From: Nocardioides piscis
GTDB taxonomy: Bacteria; Actinomycetota; Actinomycetes; Propionibacteriales; Nocardioidaceae
Assembly: GCF_011300215.1 (NCBI RefSeq)
Contig: NZ_CP049866.1
Span: 930,001-994,000 of the forward strand
Reading direction: 5' to 3'
DNA length: 64,000 nt
Below, one piece after another: positions 25,300 through 33,845 of this stretch. A program made the translations under genes and the position numbers. The notes beneath the pieces are model-generated. The model ran no database searches. It saw only the letters and a list, made by a program, of their open reading frames with translations, and was not told the DNA's origin. Every line of letters starts with the position of its first letter. Position 1 is the stretch's first letter.

Positions 25300-26181
25300 A
25301 TGCCCGAGCTGCCCGAGGTGGAAGCACTGGTCCAGGATCTGCGGAGCCGGCTCGTCGACCGCGCGATCACCCGGATCGACCTGGCGGCGTTCAGCGCGCT
25401 GAAGACCTTCGACCCGCCCCTGCACTCGCTGCACGGCACGCTCGTCGAGGACGTGACGCGCCATGGGAAGTTCCTCGACATCAACGCCTCGGGCATCCAC
25501 CTCGTCATGCACCTCGCCCGCGCCGGGTGGGTGCGGTGGCGCGACGAGGTGCCGGCGCTCCCCGCGAAGCCCAACAGCAAGAACCCCCTCGCCGCCCGGA
25601 TCGTGATCGACGACCCCGACACCGACACCCAAGCCGGTCTCGACGTCACCGAGGCGGGCACCAAGAAGAGCCTGGCGATCTATGTCGTCCGCGACCCCCA
25701 GGACGTCGAGGGGATCGCCCGGCTCGGCCCGGATCCGCTGGCCGACGAGTTCACGATCGAGGCCCTCGCCGAGATCCTCGCCAGCGAGGGCCGCAAGCAG
25801 ATCAAGGGCGTGCTGCGACACCAGGGCACGATCGCCGGCATCGGCAACGCCTACTCCGACGAGATCCTGCACGCGGCGAGGATGTCGCCGTACAAGCCGG
25901 CAAACGGCCTCGACGACGCTGAGCTCGAGACGTTGTATGCCGCGATCCGCGGCACCCTCGGCGATGCCGTGGAGCGCTCGCGCGGGTTGGCGGCCAGCCA
26001 GCTCAAGGGCGAGAAGAAGACCAACCTCGCCGTCCACGGCCGCACCGGGGAGAAGTGCCCGGTGTGCGGCGACGTGGTGCGCGAGGTGTCCTTCGCCGAC
26101 TCGAGCCTGCAGTACTGCCCGACCTGTCAGACCGACGGCAAGCCGCTCGCGGACCGCAGGATGAGCCGACTGCTGAAGTGA
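25300..26181 (+). CDS. Fpg/Nei family DNA glycosylase
   Basis: A 293-residue base-excision-repair glycosylase/AP lyase. It begins MPELPEVEALVQDL, placing the catalytic Pro and Glu at residues 2-3 of the mature protein (after Met removal). It has the helix-two-turn-helix region GTIAGIGNAYSDEILHAA and the C-terminal zinc finger CPVCGDVV...SSLQYCPTCQ with all four Cys. The longer length and central DDPDTDTQAGLDVTEAGTKK insertion separate it from classical MutM, so it may be one of the actinobacterial Fpg2/Nei-like variants; substrate preference cannot be given. TAGACT lies 7 bases before ATG 25300. Confidence 0.92.
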   Translation: MPELPEVEALVQDLRSRLVDRAITRIDLAAFSALKTFDPPLHSLHGTLVEDVTRHGKFLDINASGIHLVMHLARAGWVRWRDEVPALPAKPNSKNPLAARIVIDDPDTDTQAGLDVTEAGTKKSLAIYVVRDPQDVEGIARLGPDPLADEFTIEALAEILASEGRKQIKGVLRHQGTIAGIGNAYSDEILHAARMSPYKPANGLDDAELETLYAAIRGTLGDAVERSRGLAASQLKGEKKTNLAVHGRTGEKCPVCGDVVREVSFADSSLQYCPTCQTDGKPLADRRMSRLLK

Positions 26182-26191
26182 CCGGTGCCGG

Positions 26192-26598
26192 TCACGGACA
26201 GGTGTTGGTGACGTAGCGGGCAACGGCCTTCGCCTCGTCGCTCTCCCAGTCCTCGCCCTGCCAGTCCCACGTCATCGAGTCGAGGTCGCCGCCCTCGAGG
26301 TCGTCGATGCGGTCGACGAACTCCTCGAAACCCGAGCGGGCCTCCGCCGACATGTTGTCCGGGGTGCCGACACGGACGAGCTCGCGGGCCCAGTCACGGG
26401 CGAGGCCGGCCACCGCCTCCTCGGGGGTGGGAACCCCTGGCCCCGCAGCCGTTGGAGTCCCTCCGTCACGAACCACTCCTTGGCCGCGCAGAAGTCCTCG
26501 ATCGACGCATCAGCCGGAGCGTCGTCGCCGGGCCCACCACCGCAGGCCGCCAAGAGGACCAGACACGTGAGAGCCGACCCGAGTCGCGCGAACCTCAT
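26192..26598 (-). CDS. Small lipoprotein, frameshifted as sequenced
   Basis: The N-terminal part, from ATG 26598, is a lipoprotein signal (ALTCLVLLAACGGG, lipobox Cys near 20) followed by ASIEDFCAAKEWFVTEGLQRLRGQG. The frame then turns into Arg/Pro/Ser-rich nonsense. The -1 frame continues sensibly as PTPEEAVAGLARDWARELVRV to DEAKAVARYVTNTCP and stops at 26192. One extra base somewhere in the runs at 26423-26437 would join the parts to about 135 residues with paired Cys. The function is unknown. Its ATG overlaps the aat stop (ATGA), so it is the second gene of an aat operon. Confidence 0.7.
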
Positions 26599-27319
26599 GA
26601 CATGCCTGCGAAGGCAGCGGGAAGCGGGACGCCCAGGGCGTCGCGGAGCGAGGCGAGGTATGCCGAGCGGGGCATCTCGATCACGCCGAGCGAGGTCAGG
26701 TGGGGGGTGGCCCACTGGACGTCGAGGACCCGCCGGTCGGCGTACGCGTCGGACAGCAGCTCGACGAGCCCGAGCAGCGCGACCTTGGAGGCGTCCGTCT
26801 CGTGGTGGAACATCGACTCGCCGGCGAAGAGCCCGCCGAGGGCCACGCCGTAGAGGCCGCCCGCCAGCCGTCCGTCGCGCCAGGCCTCGACGGAGTGCAC
26901 CCAGCCCAGCTCATGGAGGGCGAGGTAGGCGGAGCGGAACTCGGGGGTGATCCAGCCGTCCGGGCGGCGTCGGTCGCCGCAGGCGTCGATCACCGCCTCG
27001 AACGCGGTGTCGACCCGGATCTCGAAGCTGCGGGCCGACCGTCGCAGCGACCGCGACACCTTGAGACCGTCCAGGGGCAGGACCCCCCGACGCACCGGCG
27101 AGAACCAGCCCATGGGATCGCGGGTGCCACCCGTCGGCATCGGGAACAGCCCCTGCGCGTAGGCATTGAGCAACGTGCCCGGAGCCAGGTCGGCGCCGAT
27201 CCCGACCAGGTCGTCGTCGGGATCCCAGTCCCCTGGCGCCGGGAAGACCCACGGCGAGGGTCGGGCGGGACGGACGGCACTCGGGCACGGTAGCCGTCGC
27301 GGACGACAACTTCTCGCAT
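26595..27319 (-). CDS. aat: Leucyl/phenylalanyl-tRNA--protein transferase, 5' end frameshifted as sequenced
   Basis: Adds Leu or Phe from tRNA to the N-terminus of proteins starting with Lys or Arg, marking them for ClpAP (N-degron pathway). The core is complete: PSPWVFPAPGDWDPDDDLVGIGADL, AYAQGLFPM, MGWFSPVRRGVLPLD, GWVHSVEAWRDGRLAGGLYGVALGGLFAGESMF and HLTSLGVIEMPRSAYL. The reading frame of the core has only Arg/Cys-rich text upstream, whereas ATG 27319 (with GAGG 8 bases before it) opens MREVVVRDGYRARVPSVPPDP in the other frame and would join PSPW if one base were added at the GGG of 27258-27260. Predicted length then is about 241 residues. Confidence 0.9.
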
Positions 27320-27360
27320 GGTCGCCTCGTCCCACGACTGCCCACGACGACAGGACGCTG

Positions 27361-28704
27361 ATGATCGGGATCACTGCTCGCCCACTGACCATGACGTTGG
27401 CCGCGGCCGCGCTGCTCACACCCGCGCTCGTCGCGGCACCGGCGGCTGCTGCAGACGAGACCTGCGACGGGCGGGCGGCGACGATCGTGGTCCCCAGCTA
27501 CGGGCACCTCCGGACCGCACCGTTCACGGGCACGCCCGGGGACGACGTCATCGTCGGGACCCCCCGCAACGACATGATCGACGGTGCGGGCGGCAACGAC
27601 GTCATCTGCGGTCTCGAGGGAGCCGACGTCCTGGCCGGCGGCGCCGGCGACGACCGGCTGTTCGGCGGACTGGACGGGGCCTACTTCCCCGACGACGACT
27701 ACTACGCCGACGTGGTCGCGCCCGGCCCGGGGGACGACCACGTCGACCTGGGAGCCGACCCCGACGCCCAGGACATCTACTTCGCCGACTTCGGGCACCT
27801 CGACCGGGTCAGCTACGAAGGCGCGACCGGGCCGGTCCTCGTGGACCTCAACGCCGGCACCGCCACGGGCGAAGGCAGCGACACCATCGTGGTGGGTGGA
27901 CCCGCCGGCGTCGTGGGCAGCGCCTTCGACGACCGGATCACCGGATCGGCGTACGACGACCTCGTCCAGTCAGGCGCCGGGGACGACGTCGTCGACGGTC
28001 TGGGTGGACGTGACGTGATCGCTGTCGACACGACGAGTGCCGACGAGCGGGGGCTCGGGATCGTCGGCCCCGAGGGCGACGACGTCGCGAACGGCGGCTC
28101 GGGCCGCGACACGCTGGTGTCGCACGGCGGCACCGACGTCCTGGCCGGTGGAGCCGACAACGACTTCCTCCACGCGTCGGTGGCTAGCGACGGCCTGCTC
28201 CGGGGTGGGACGGGTGATGACCGCCTCGAGGCCCGGGCAGCGCCTGTCGTCGTGTCGGCCGGCGCGGGCGACGACGAGATCGGCTACGTCGTCCGTCCGG
28301 GCGTCCGCAACGAGATCGACGGCGACGGCGGACGGGACTCGTTGTCGCTCCACCTGGCCGCGGACTTCGCCAAGGGCACCCGGGTCCGCGTGGACCGCCC
28401 CCGCGACCGCATCAGGCTCACGGGTTCGCGCACCCGCATCCGCTACCACCAGGTCGAGGAGTTCTTCGGGAAGGGACGCCGCGCCCGCTGGACCTTCGTC
28501 GGCACCCGCGCCGACGAGCGCTTCGCCACCAAGCAGGCACGGTGGGTGCGAGCCTTCGGCCGCGGCGGCGATGACGACCTGCTCGGCACCACCGGCCGCG
28601 ATCTCCTCGACGGCGGACCCGGACGCGACCGCGCGTATGGCGACAAGGGCCGTGACACCTGTGTCAGCATCGAGCGGGCGGCGGACTGCGAGGTCCGCCG
28701 CTGA
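27361..28704 (+). CDS. Secreted RTX-like calcium-binding repeat protein
   Basis: A 447-residue secreted protein. Signal peptide at 1-31 (ending AAPAAAA). From about 55 there are groups of glycine/aspartate-rich nonapeptides of the RTX/hemolysin type (for example GAGGNDVIC, GGAGDDRLFGG, GAGDDVVDG, GGTGDDRLEA, GPGRDRAYG), spaced by longer beta-type segments, which should bind Ca2+ and fold outside the cell. A small basic segment (about 350-400) precedes the last repeats, and two Cys lie near the C-terminus. No enzymatic domain is seen. It diverges from aat with 41 bases between the likely starts. Confidence 0.85.
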   Translation: MIGITARPLTMTLAAAALLTPALVAAPAAAADETCDGRAATIVVPSYGHLRTAPFTGTPGDDVIVGTPRNDMIDGAGGNDVICGLEGADVLAGGAGDDRLFGGLDGAYFPDDDYYADVVAPGPGDDHVDLGADPDAQDIYFADFGHLDRVSYEGATGPVLVDLNAGTATGEGSDTIVVGGPAGVVGSAFDDRITGSAYDDLVQSGAGDDVVDGLGGRDVIAVDTTSADERGLGIVGPEGDDVANGGSGRDTLVSHGGTDVLAGGADNDFLHASVASDGLLRGGTGDDRLEARAAPVVVSAGAGDDEIGYVVRPGVRNEIDGDGGRDSLSLHLAADFAKGTRVRVDRPRDRIRLTGSRTRIRYHQVEEFFGKGRRARWTFVGTRADERFATKQARWVRAFGRGGDDDLLGTTGRDLLDGGPGRDRAYGDKGRDTCVSIERAADCEVRR

Positions 28705-28738
28705 CGAGGCGCTCTGGGCAGGGCATCACCCCGATGCC

Positions 28739-28744
28739 TAGGGT
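28739..28744 (+). promoter_or_regulatory. -10 box (TAGGGT) of the EcsC-like gene
   Basis: Six bases before ATG 28751. Confidence 0.55.
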
Positions 28745-28750
28745 GGGGCC

Positions 28751-29428
28751 ATGGGTATCAGCGGCAGAGTCGGCAAGCACCTCGCTCCTCGGATCACTGA
28801 CGTGGCGCCTGGTCTGACCACGGGCTTCGTCCGCGAGGCCCTCAACCGCGCGATCGCGGGCGTCGGCCCGCTGCCGGGAGCGGCGGCAGCAGCCGACAAG
28901 CAGCTCGCCGAGCAGAACGGCGACGTCGAACGAGCCATCCACGAGGTGATCGAGAACCACGTCCGCTATGCCGGCGGCCAGGGCTTCCTGACCAACGTCG
29001 GAGGTCTCGTCACCGCAGCCGTCACGATCCCCGCCAACATCACCGGCCTCACCGTCGTGCAGTGCCGGATGATCGCCGGCATCGCCCACCTCCGGGGCCA
29101 CGACCTGGACGACCCGCGCGTGCGCAACGCCATCCTCACGGCCCTGCTGGGCGAGGAGAGCGTCGCCCAGCTGGTCAAGAAGGGCAAGATCCCGGCTCCG
29201 CCGATGGCCCTCGCCACGGCCCCGGCGCACGACGCCGGTCTCGACAAGATCATCGCCGCCGAGGTGGCCGCCGACCTGGTCGCCCGGATCGCCGGCAAGC
29301 GACTCGCGATCACGGTCGGTCGCCGGGTGCCCGTCGTGGGCGGACTCGTCGGCATGGGCGCCGACGGCTATGCGACCTGGAAGCTGGGGCGCTATGCCGA
29401 CCGCGAGATCCTGCCCCGGCGCCGCTGA
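28751..29428 (+). CDS. EcsC family protein
   Basis: A 225-residue protein resembling the EcsC family: IHEVIENHVRYAGGQGFLTNVGGLVTAAVTIPANITGLTVVQCRMIAGIAHLRGHDL in the middle and a second helical Gly-rich part (KRLAITVGRRVPVVGGLVGMGADGYATWKLGRYAD) near the end. EcsC was first found in Bacillus subtilis next to the EcsAB ABC transporter, and its role is not defined. The hydrophobic stretches suggest membrane association. TAGGGT lies 6 bases before ATG 28751. Confidence 0.78.
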   Translation: MGISGRVGKHLAPRITDVAPGLTTGFVREALNRAIAGVGPLPGAAAAADKQLAEQNGDVERAIHEVIENHVRYAGGQGFLTNVGGLVTAAVTIPANITGLTVVQCRMIAGIAHLRGHDLDDPRVRNAILTALLGEESVAQLVKKGKIPAPPMALATAPAHDAGLDKIIAAEVAADLVARIAGKRLAITVGRRVPVVGGLVGMGADGYATWKLGRYADREILPRRR

Positions 29429-29431
29429 CGC

Positions 29432-30616
29432 TCAGCGACCCCGCAGCCGGCGATAGACGCCCAGCGCCGCCCGACCCGAGGGTCGCTGCTCCATCGCCTG
29501 CACGGTCTTCTCGGCTCGGGTCCGTCGCAGCAGGTGCAGCTCCTGACGTGCCTCCTCGACCTCGCGGGCCAGCGTCGCCTCTGACTCGCGCAGCCGCGAG
29601 CCCTCGACGAGGAGCGCCTTGATCGCGTCGAGCGCAGGCGGAAGCAGGTCGTCGGCACTCGCGGCATCGGGATCGGTGAAGGTCTCCGCCGGCTGGCCGA
29701 TCAGGTCGGCGACCTCGCCGATGACGTCATAGCCGCGCTTCTCGATCTCCGCGACCCAGGTGCGCGAGAGCTCCTGCACCCACTCGTGCGTGGCCGGCGG
29801 AAGCCCCAGACGCGCCGACGTGCTGCGCCGCGACAGCGTCTGGTGGGCGAGGAGCTCCCTGACCAGCGGGCGGTAGTCGGGCGGGTCCACCACCGGCGTG
29901 ACCCGCTTGTTGATCAGTCGCAGCAACGCCGTCTCGGGCACCCCGAGCGACGGGTTGGCGCGCTCCGCAGTGAGGTCGAGCTCCACGTCGTCCAGGCCGA
30001 AGGCACGGCTGAACCGCCGCCACAGCTCGTCGGGCGCGGCGCCCGGTCGAGGCACCGTCACCAGGTGGACCTGCTCGGGCGGCAGGATCGCCCCCCAGCG
30101 GTCGAGGATGTCGGGGATCTCCTGCGCTCCCCAGAACCACGAGCCGATCCGGGTGTCGCGCGCCGGGTCCCGGATCATCTCGAGGAAGTGCGAATAGGAC
30201 ACCAGGCTGCGGTGCTTGACGTTCTCCTGCCACTCCGCGGGCACCTGCCGGACGAGGTCGCGGACCGAGACGATCAGGTGCACCTCGACTCCCTCGCCGA
30301 ACGAGGTCAGCGCCCGCTCGATCTGGGTCGGGGAGGCGGTCGAGAGGATCTCGTGGCTGATGATCGAGGTCCCCGGCCAGGCCCGCACCTCGTCGGCGAG
30401 CCGGTCCCAGGCGCCCACCGCCTCAGTCTCGAGCCCGCCCCACGTCAGCCGCATCAGGTCGAGGGCGGCGAGGAAGTGGGCGTCGAAGCGGTCGGCGGGA
30501 TAGAGGATGCCCTGCTCGCGCAGCACCTCACGGTTGCGGAACAACACGTCCTGGAGATAGGACGTGCCGGTCTTGGGGGTGCCGACGTGGAGCAGGACGC
30601 GCTTGCTGCCGCTCAC
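29432..30616 (-). CDS. Sulfotransferase-like protein (PAPS-binding P-loop)
   Basis: A 394-residue protein. The N-terminal VLLHVGTPKTGTSYLQDVLF (about 6-25) is the 5'-phosphosulfate-binding loop of sulfotransferases, and VEVHLIVSVRDLVRQVPAEW (about 115-135) is the 3'-phosphate-binding Arg/Ser region. The C-terminus is a charged coiled coil (about 330-380). It would transfer sulfate from PAPS to a carbohydrate, lipid or small molecule; the acceptor is unknown. The GTG at 30616 overlaps the stop of the upstream gene (GTGA). It is a paralog of the sulfotransferase at 31776-32867, with an unknown gene between them. Confidence 0.83.
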   Translation of the reverse strand: MSGSKRVLLHVGTPKTGTSYLQDVLFRNREVLREQGILYPADRFDAHFLAALDLMRLTWGGLETEAVGAWDRLADEVRAWPGTSIISHEILSTASPTQIERALTSFGEGVEVHLIVSVRDLVRQVPAEWQENVKHRSLVSYSHFLEMIRDPARDTRIGSWFWGAQEIPDILDRWGAILPPEQVHLVTVPRPGAAPDELWRRFSRAFGLDDVELDLTAERANPSLGVPETALLRLINKRVTPVVDPPDYRPLVRELLAHQTLSRRSTSARLGLPPATHEWVQELSRTWVAEIEKRGYDVIGEVADLIGQPAETFTDPDAASADDLLPPALDAIKALLVEGSRLRESEATLAREVEEARQELHLLRRTRAEKTVQAMEQRPSGRAALGVYRRLRGR

Positions 30617-31764
30617 CTCGGCTCCTTCGTGTCGTGGCTGGTCTTCCACCGGGGATCCACCAGCATCCCCACGGCGAGGTCGAGCACCAGCTCACCACGC
30701 GCCACGGCCGGGGCAGCGGGTGCGGCGGACTCGGCCGGAACGATCGAGGACGGATCTCCGACGACAGGGTAGCCAGAGCGACTCAGGGTCCTGCACATGC
30801 GCTCCGCGGCCTCGACGACCCAGCCCCGGTGCTCCTCGGGCAGCGAGACGGGCGGCGTGCTCGTGGCAGGCATGCGCGGCAGCACGGTGTGTGTCATCAG
30901 GGCAGCGCGCTGGTCGGTGGAGACCAGCAGTCCGAGGACCGAGGCGATACGGCGGGCGAGCTCCGCGGCGTCGGCCCTCGGCCGCGAGGGGGGTGGCAGG
31001 CGGCGTACGCCGAGCAGGGACGGGAGCCGAGCTTGGTCGAGGACCACCCGGACGTCGACGTGGCGGTCCTGGTGGCGCTGGACGACGGCAGGCAGGTCGA
31101 TGCGGGGCGGCAGCGATCCCCGCTGCTGCCAGAACCGGAGCCACTCCAACCAGCCGCCCGAGCCGCGCTCGAAGCAGCGCCGGGTCCACACGTCGACCAG
31201 CATCTGGTCGAGCGGGCCGCCCAGGACCAGGACCGGCGCCCCCGGCCCGCCCGGGGGCTGGCCGCGGCGCGCGAGGTGCTCACGCACCTGCGCTGCCTCG
31301 AGCGGGTCGCCGACGAGTCGGTGGGGCCGGCGCCAGGGCCGGCGCAGGTGACGGGTCGGCGTCGGCACACCGAGGGCGACGACGTCGTCGGCGAGCACAC
31401 TGGTCGCGACCCGGATCAGCTCGTCGGCGGGCAGCTCGCCCGGGTCGACCGGCTGGGGGCCATAGGCCCGCGGCGCGACACCGACGAGGGACAGGTCGGG
31501 CTTGCCGCGGCCGGGTGCGGCGGCGTTGAGGACCCGATCCGCGAGTCGAGCGCTGACGGGGCTGCCTGCGCTGCGTGGGCCAGCACTCGACTCCGCGAGG
31601 TTGAGCCGGCGCAGGAGCTCCAGCTGCTGTGCTCCCGGCAGGACGCGACCACTCGGGGTGGCCTCGTCGAGCCAGGCCGACCACGGGGTCGTGCCACCGT
31701 CGCGCAGGTGCGCGACCCAGCCCCAGGCGCGGGCAGTGCCGTCCGCCGACTCCAGCCGCTCCAT
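30613..31764 (-). CDS. Unknown protein between two sulfotransferases
   Basis: A 383-residue soluble protein that I do not recognise. It has no signal peptide or P-loop. It begins ERLESADGTARAWGWVAHL, contains a long Arg/Pro-rich middle, a block VLVLGGPLDQMLVDVWTRR, and a C-terminal block HRGWVVEAAERMCRTLSRSGYPVVGD. That last block resembles the C-terminal ends of both neighbouring sulfotransferases (EWVQELSRTWVAEIEKRGYDVIGE and ERWVEWIKGAGVDVVGD), so it may be a diverged relative or share an interaction surface. It overlaps the next gene by the 4-base GTGA and starts 12 bases after the upstream one, so the three form one operon. Confidence 0.7.
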   Translation of the reverse strand: MERLESADGTARAWGWVAHLRDGGTTPWSAWLDEATPSGRVLPGAQQLELLRRLNLAESSAGPRSAGSPVSARLADRVLNAAAPGRGKPDLSLVGVAPRAYGPQPVDPGELPADELIRVATSVLADDVVALGVPTPTRHLRRPWRRPHRLVGDPLEAAQVREHLARRGQPPGGPGAPVLVLGGPLDQMLVDVWTRRCFERGSGGWLEWLRFWQQRGSLPPRIDLPAVVQRHQDRHVDVRVVLDQARLPSLLGVRRLPPPSRPRADAAELARRIASVLGLLVSTDQRAALMTHTVLPRMPATSTPPVSLPEEHRGWVVEAAERMCRTLSRSGYPVVGDPSSIVPAESAAPAAPAVARGELVLDLAVGMLVDPRWKTSHDTKEPR

Positions 31765-31775
31765 CGACCAGCCGC

Positions 31776-32867
31776 TCAGCGCTCGCGCAGCCGGCGCGCC
31801 TGCTGCCGCAGCTTCTGCGGCAGGTCACCGCTGGGGGTGCGCTCCGCCGCCTCGCGCGTCATCATCGCCAGCGCGTCGAGGGCGGCGCCGAGCTGCAGCT
31901 TGGGGCTCACCTTGTCGGGATCGCGCCAGGTCGCGTCGGGTGCGGGTCGCACCGGGCGCAGGTCCTCGACGTCGCCGACGACGTCCACGCCGGCACCCTT
32001 GATCCACTCGACCCAGCGTTCGGCCTGCTCCTCGGCGAAGTCGAAGCGCTCGGGGGGCAGCCGCACCGGGATCGCGTCGCGTGAGACCAGGACCTGCTGG
32101 GCGAGGAGCTCGCGGATGAGCCCGTCATAGGTCGCGTCACGCCACACCGGCAGCTCGAGGCGACGGTTGAGGCGACGGATGAGCTGGGTCTCGGCGATGC
32201 CCAGGGACCGGTTGGCGCGCTCGGAGTCGAGCGGGGCCCAGGCGGGATCGATGCCGAACGCGCGACAGAAGCGCAGCCACAGCTCGTTGCCGGTGGGTCC
32301 GCGGTCGTGCGGGACGGTCACGACGTGCACGCGCTCGGGCGGCAGCTTGGCGCCCCAGTTGTCGAGCACGGTCGGCAGGTCCATCGCCGCCCGGAACCAG
32401 GTCTGACCACGCTCGACCTTGGTCAGGAACCTGTCGAAGGTCCACTTGCGACCCTGCTTGATGCTCTCCTGCCAGGCGGCCGGCAGCTGCCGACCCAGGT
32501 CGCGAGCGGAATAGACGACGTGCACCTCGCTGTCGGCGAAGTCGTTCATCACCCGCGCAATCGTGTCGGGCTTGGTCGGGGCGAGGATCTCGTGGCTGAT
32601 CACCACCGTGCCCTTGGCCCGGCGCACGCGCTTGACCATGGTGTCCCAGGCGCCGACGGCATGCCCGGGGGCTCCACCCCAGTCCTGGTCGAGCAGGTCG
32701 AGGGCGGCACGGAAGTGGAAGAGGTCGGCGTCGACGAAGCGGTTCTTGGTCGGGATCGTCACCCCGTGCTCGGCCAGCTGCGCCTGGTTGAGCATCAGCC
32801 GGTCCTGGAGGTAGGTGGTCCCGGTCTTGGGGGCGCCGATGTGGAGATGGACGACGCGACGACTCAT
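31776..32867 (-). CDS. Sulfotransferase-like protein (PAPS-binding P-loop)
   Basis: A 363-residue protein. VVHLHIGAPKTGTTYLQDRL (about 4-23) is the phosphosulfate-binding loop; VHVVYSARDLGRQLPAAW (about 110-130) is the 3'-phosphate-binding region. It shares the whole layout with the sulfotransferase at 29432-30616 (TGTxYLQD, ISHEIL, LPPERVHVVTVP, WxRFxRAFG) but not its long coiled-coil tail. The acceptor is unknown. The start at ATG 32867 is chosen over an upstream in-frame ATG because CAGGAT lies 6 bases upstream. First gene of the three-gene operon. Confidence 0.83.
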   Translation of the reverse strand: MSRRVVHLHIGAPKTGTTYLQDRLMLNQAQLAEHGVTIPTKNRFVDADLFHFRAALDLLDQDWGGAPGHAVGAWDTMVKRVRRAKGTVVISHEILAPTKPDTIARVMNDFADSEVHVVYSARDLGRQLPAAWQESIKQGRKWTFDRFLTKVERGQTWFRAAMDLPTVLDNWGAKLPPERVHVVTVPHDRGPTGNELWLRFCRAFGIDPAWAPLDSERANRSLGIAETQLIRRLNRRLELPVWRDATYDGLIRELLAQQVLVSRDAIPVRLPPERFDFAEEQAERWVEWIKGAGVDVVGDVEDLRPVRPAPDATWRDPDKVSPKLQLGAALDALAMMTREAAERTPSGDLPQKLRQQARRLRER

Positions 32868-32933
32868 GGGGTCATCCTGCCCGATGCGAGACACCACGGA
32901 GCGCAGCGGAGTGGTCGAACCGCGAGGGCAGCA

Positions 32934-33845
32934 TCAAGCAGGGCCTGCCAGCGCTCGAACCACGGCGCTCGGACTGGGGCGGCCCAGGTGTCCGGCCATC
33001 CACTGGCTGGTCGCGACGACGGCGCCGAGGTCGACGCCGTGCTCGATGCCGAGACCGTCGAGCAGCCAGACCAGGTCCTCGGTCGCGAGGTTGCCCGTGG
33101 CGCTCTTGGCATAGGGGCAGCCGCCCAACCCGCCCGCGCTCGCGTCGAAGGTGGAGATCCCCTCCTGCAGGGCCGAGAAGGTGTTGGCCAGGGCCTGGCC
33201 GTAGGTGTCGTGGAAGTGCATCGCGAGGTCGTCGGTGCGCATCCCGGCCTCGGTGAATGCCCCGATCAGCTGCTTCACGTGCCCGGCCGTGCCGACGCCG
33301 ATCGTGTCGCCGAGGCTGAGCTGGCTGGCGCCGAGGTCGAAGAGCCGCTTGCCGACACCGACGACCTGGTCGATCGGCACGGCACCCTCCCAGGGGTCGC
33401 CGAAGCACATGGAGACGTAGGCCCGGACGTCGAGGCCGGCGGCGCGGGCCCGCTTCACGGTCGGCTCGAACATCGCGAACTGCTCGTCGAGCGAGCGGTT
33501 GAGGTTCTTCTGCGCGAAGGTCTCGGTGGCGCTGCCGAAGACGGCGACGTGCTTGAGGCCGAGCTCCAGCGCCCGGTCGAGGCCGCGCTCGTTGGGGACG
33601 AGGACCGGCAGGTCGCGACCGGCGTCGCCCATTCGGTCAGCCAGGCTGGTCATCACCTCGGCGGCATCGGCGAGCTGCGGGACCCACTTCGGGTGGACGA
33701 AGCTGGTCGCCTCGACGATCGGGAGCCCGGCGGCGACGAGCCGCTGGATGAACTCGACCTTCACCTCGGTCGAGATCACCCCCTTCTCGTTCTGCAGTCC
33801 GTCGCGGGGGCCCACCTCATAGATCGTGACCCGGGAAGGAATCAT
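32934..33845 (-). CDS. mvaB: Hydroxymethylglutaryl-CoA lyase
   Basis: A 303-residue TIM-barrel enzyme that splits HMG-CoA to acetoacetate and acetyl-CoA at the end of leucine degradation. Diagnostic parts: YEVGPRDGLQNEKG (metal- and substrate-binding Arg-Asp), EATSFVHPKWVPQLAD, LSLGDTIGVGT, MHFHDTYGQALAN (two metal His) and the catalytic-loop GGLGGCPYAKSATGN with its Cys. Its ATG overlaps the stop of the biotin-carboxylase gene (ATGA). In the acyl-CoA carboxylase operon this points to the leucine/isovalerate pathway, with the preceding genes making methylcrotonyl-CoA carboxylase. Confidence 0.93.
   Translation of the reverse strand: MIPSRVTIYEVGPRDGLQNEKGVISTEVKVEFIQRLVAAGLPIVEATSFVHPKWVPQLADAAEVMTSLADRMGDAGRDLPVLVPNERGLDRALELGLKHVAVFGSATETFAQKNLNRSLDEQFAMFEPTVKRARAAGLDVRAYVSMCFGDPWEGAVPIDQVVGVGKRLFDLGASQLSLGDTIGVGTAGHVKQLIGAFTEAGMRTDDLAMHFHDTYGQALANTFSALQEGISTFDASAGGLGGCPYAKSATGNLATEDLVWLLDGLGIEHGVDLGAVVATSQWMAGHLGRPSPSAVVRALAGPA

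Noticed and set aside
32868..32933. Possible short palindromic repeat (ACCAC...GTGGT) between the sulfotransferase and HMG-CoA lyase genes
   Set aside because: Only five bases of each arm pair well; I could not extend it to a convincing element or match it to the other repeats.
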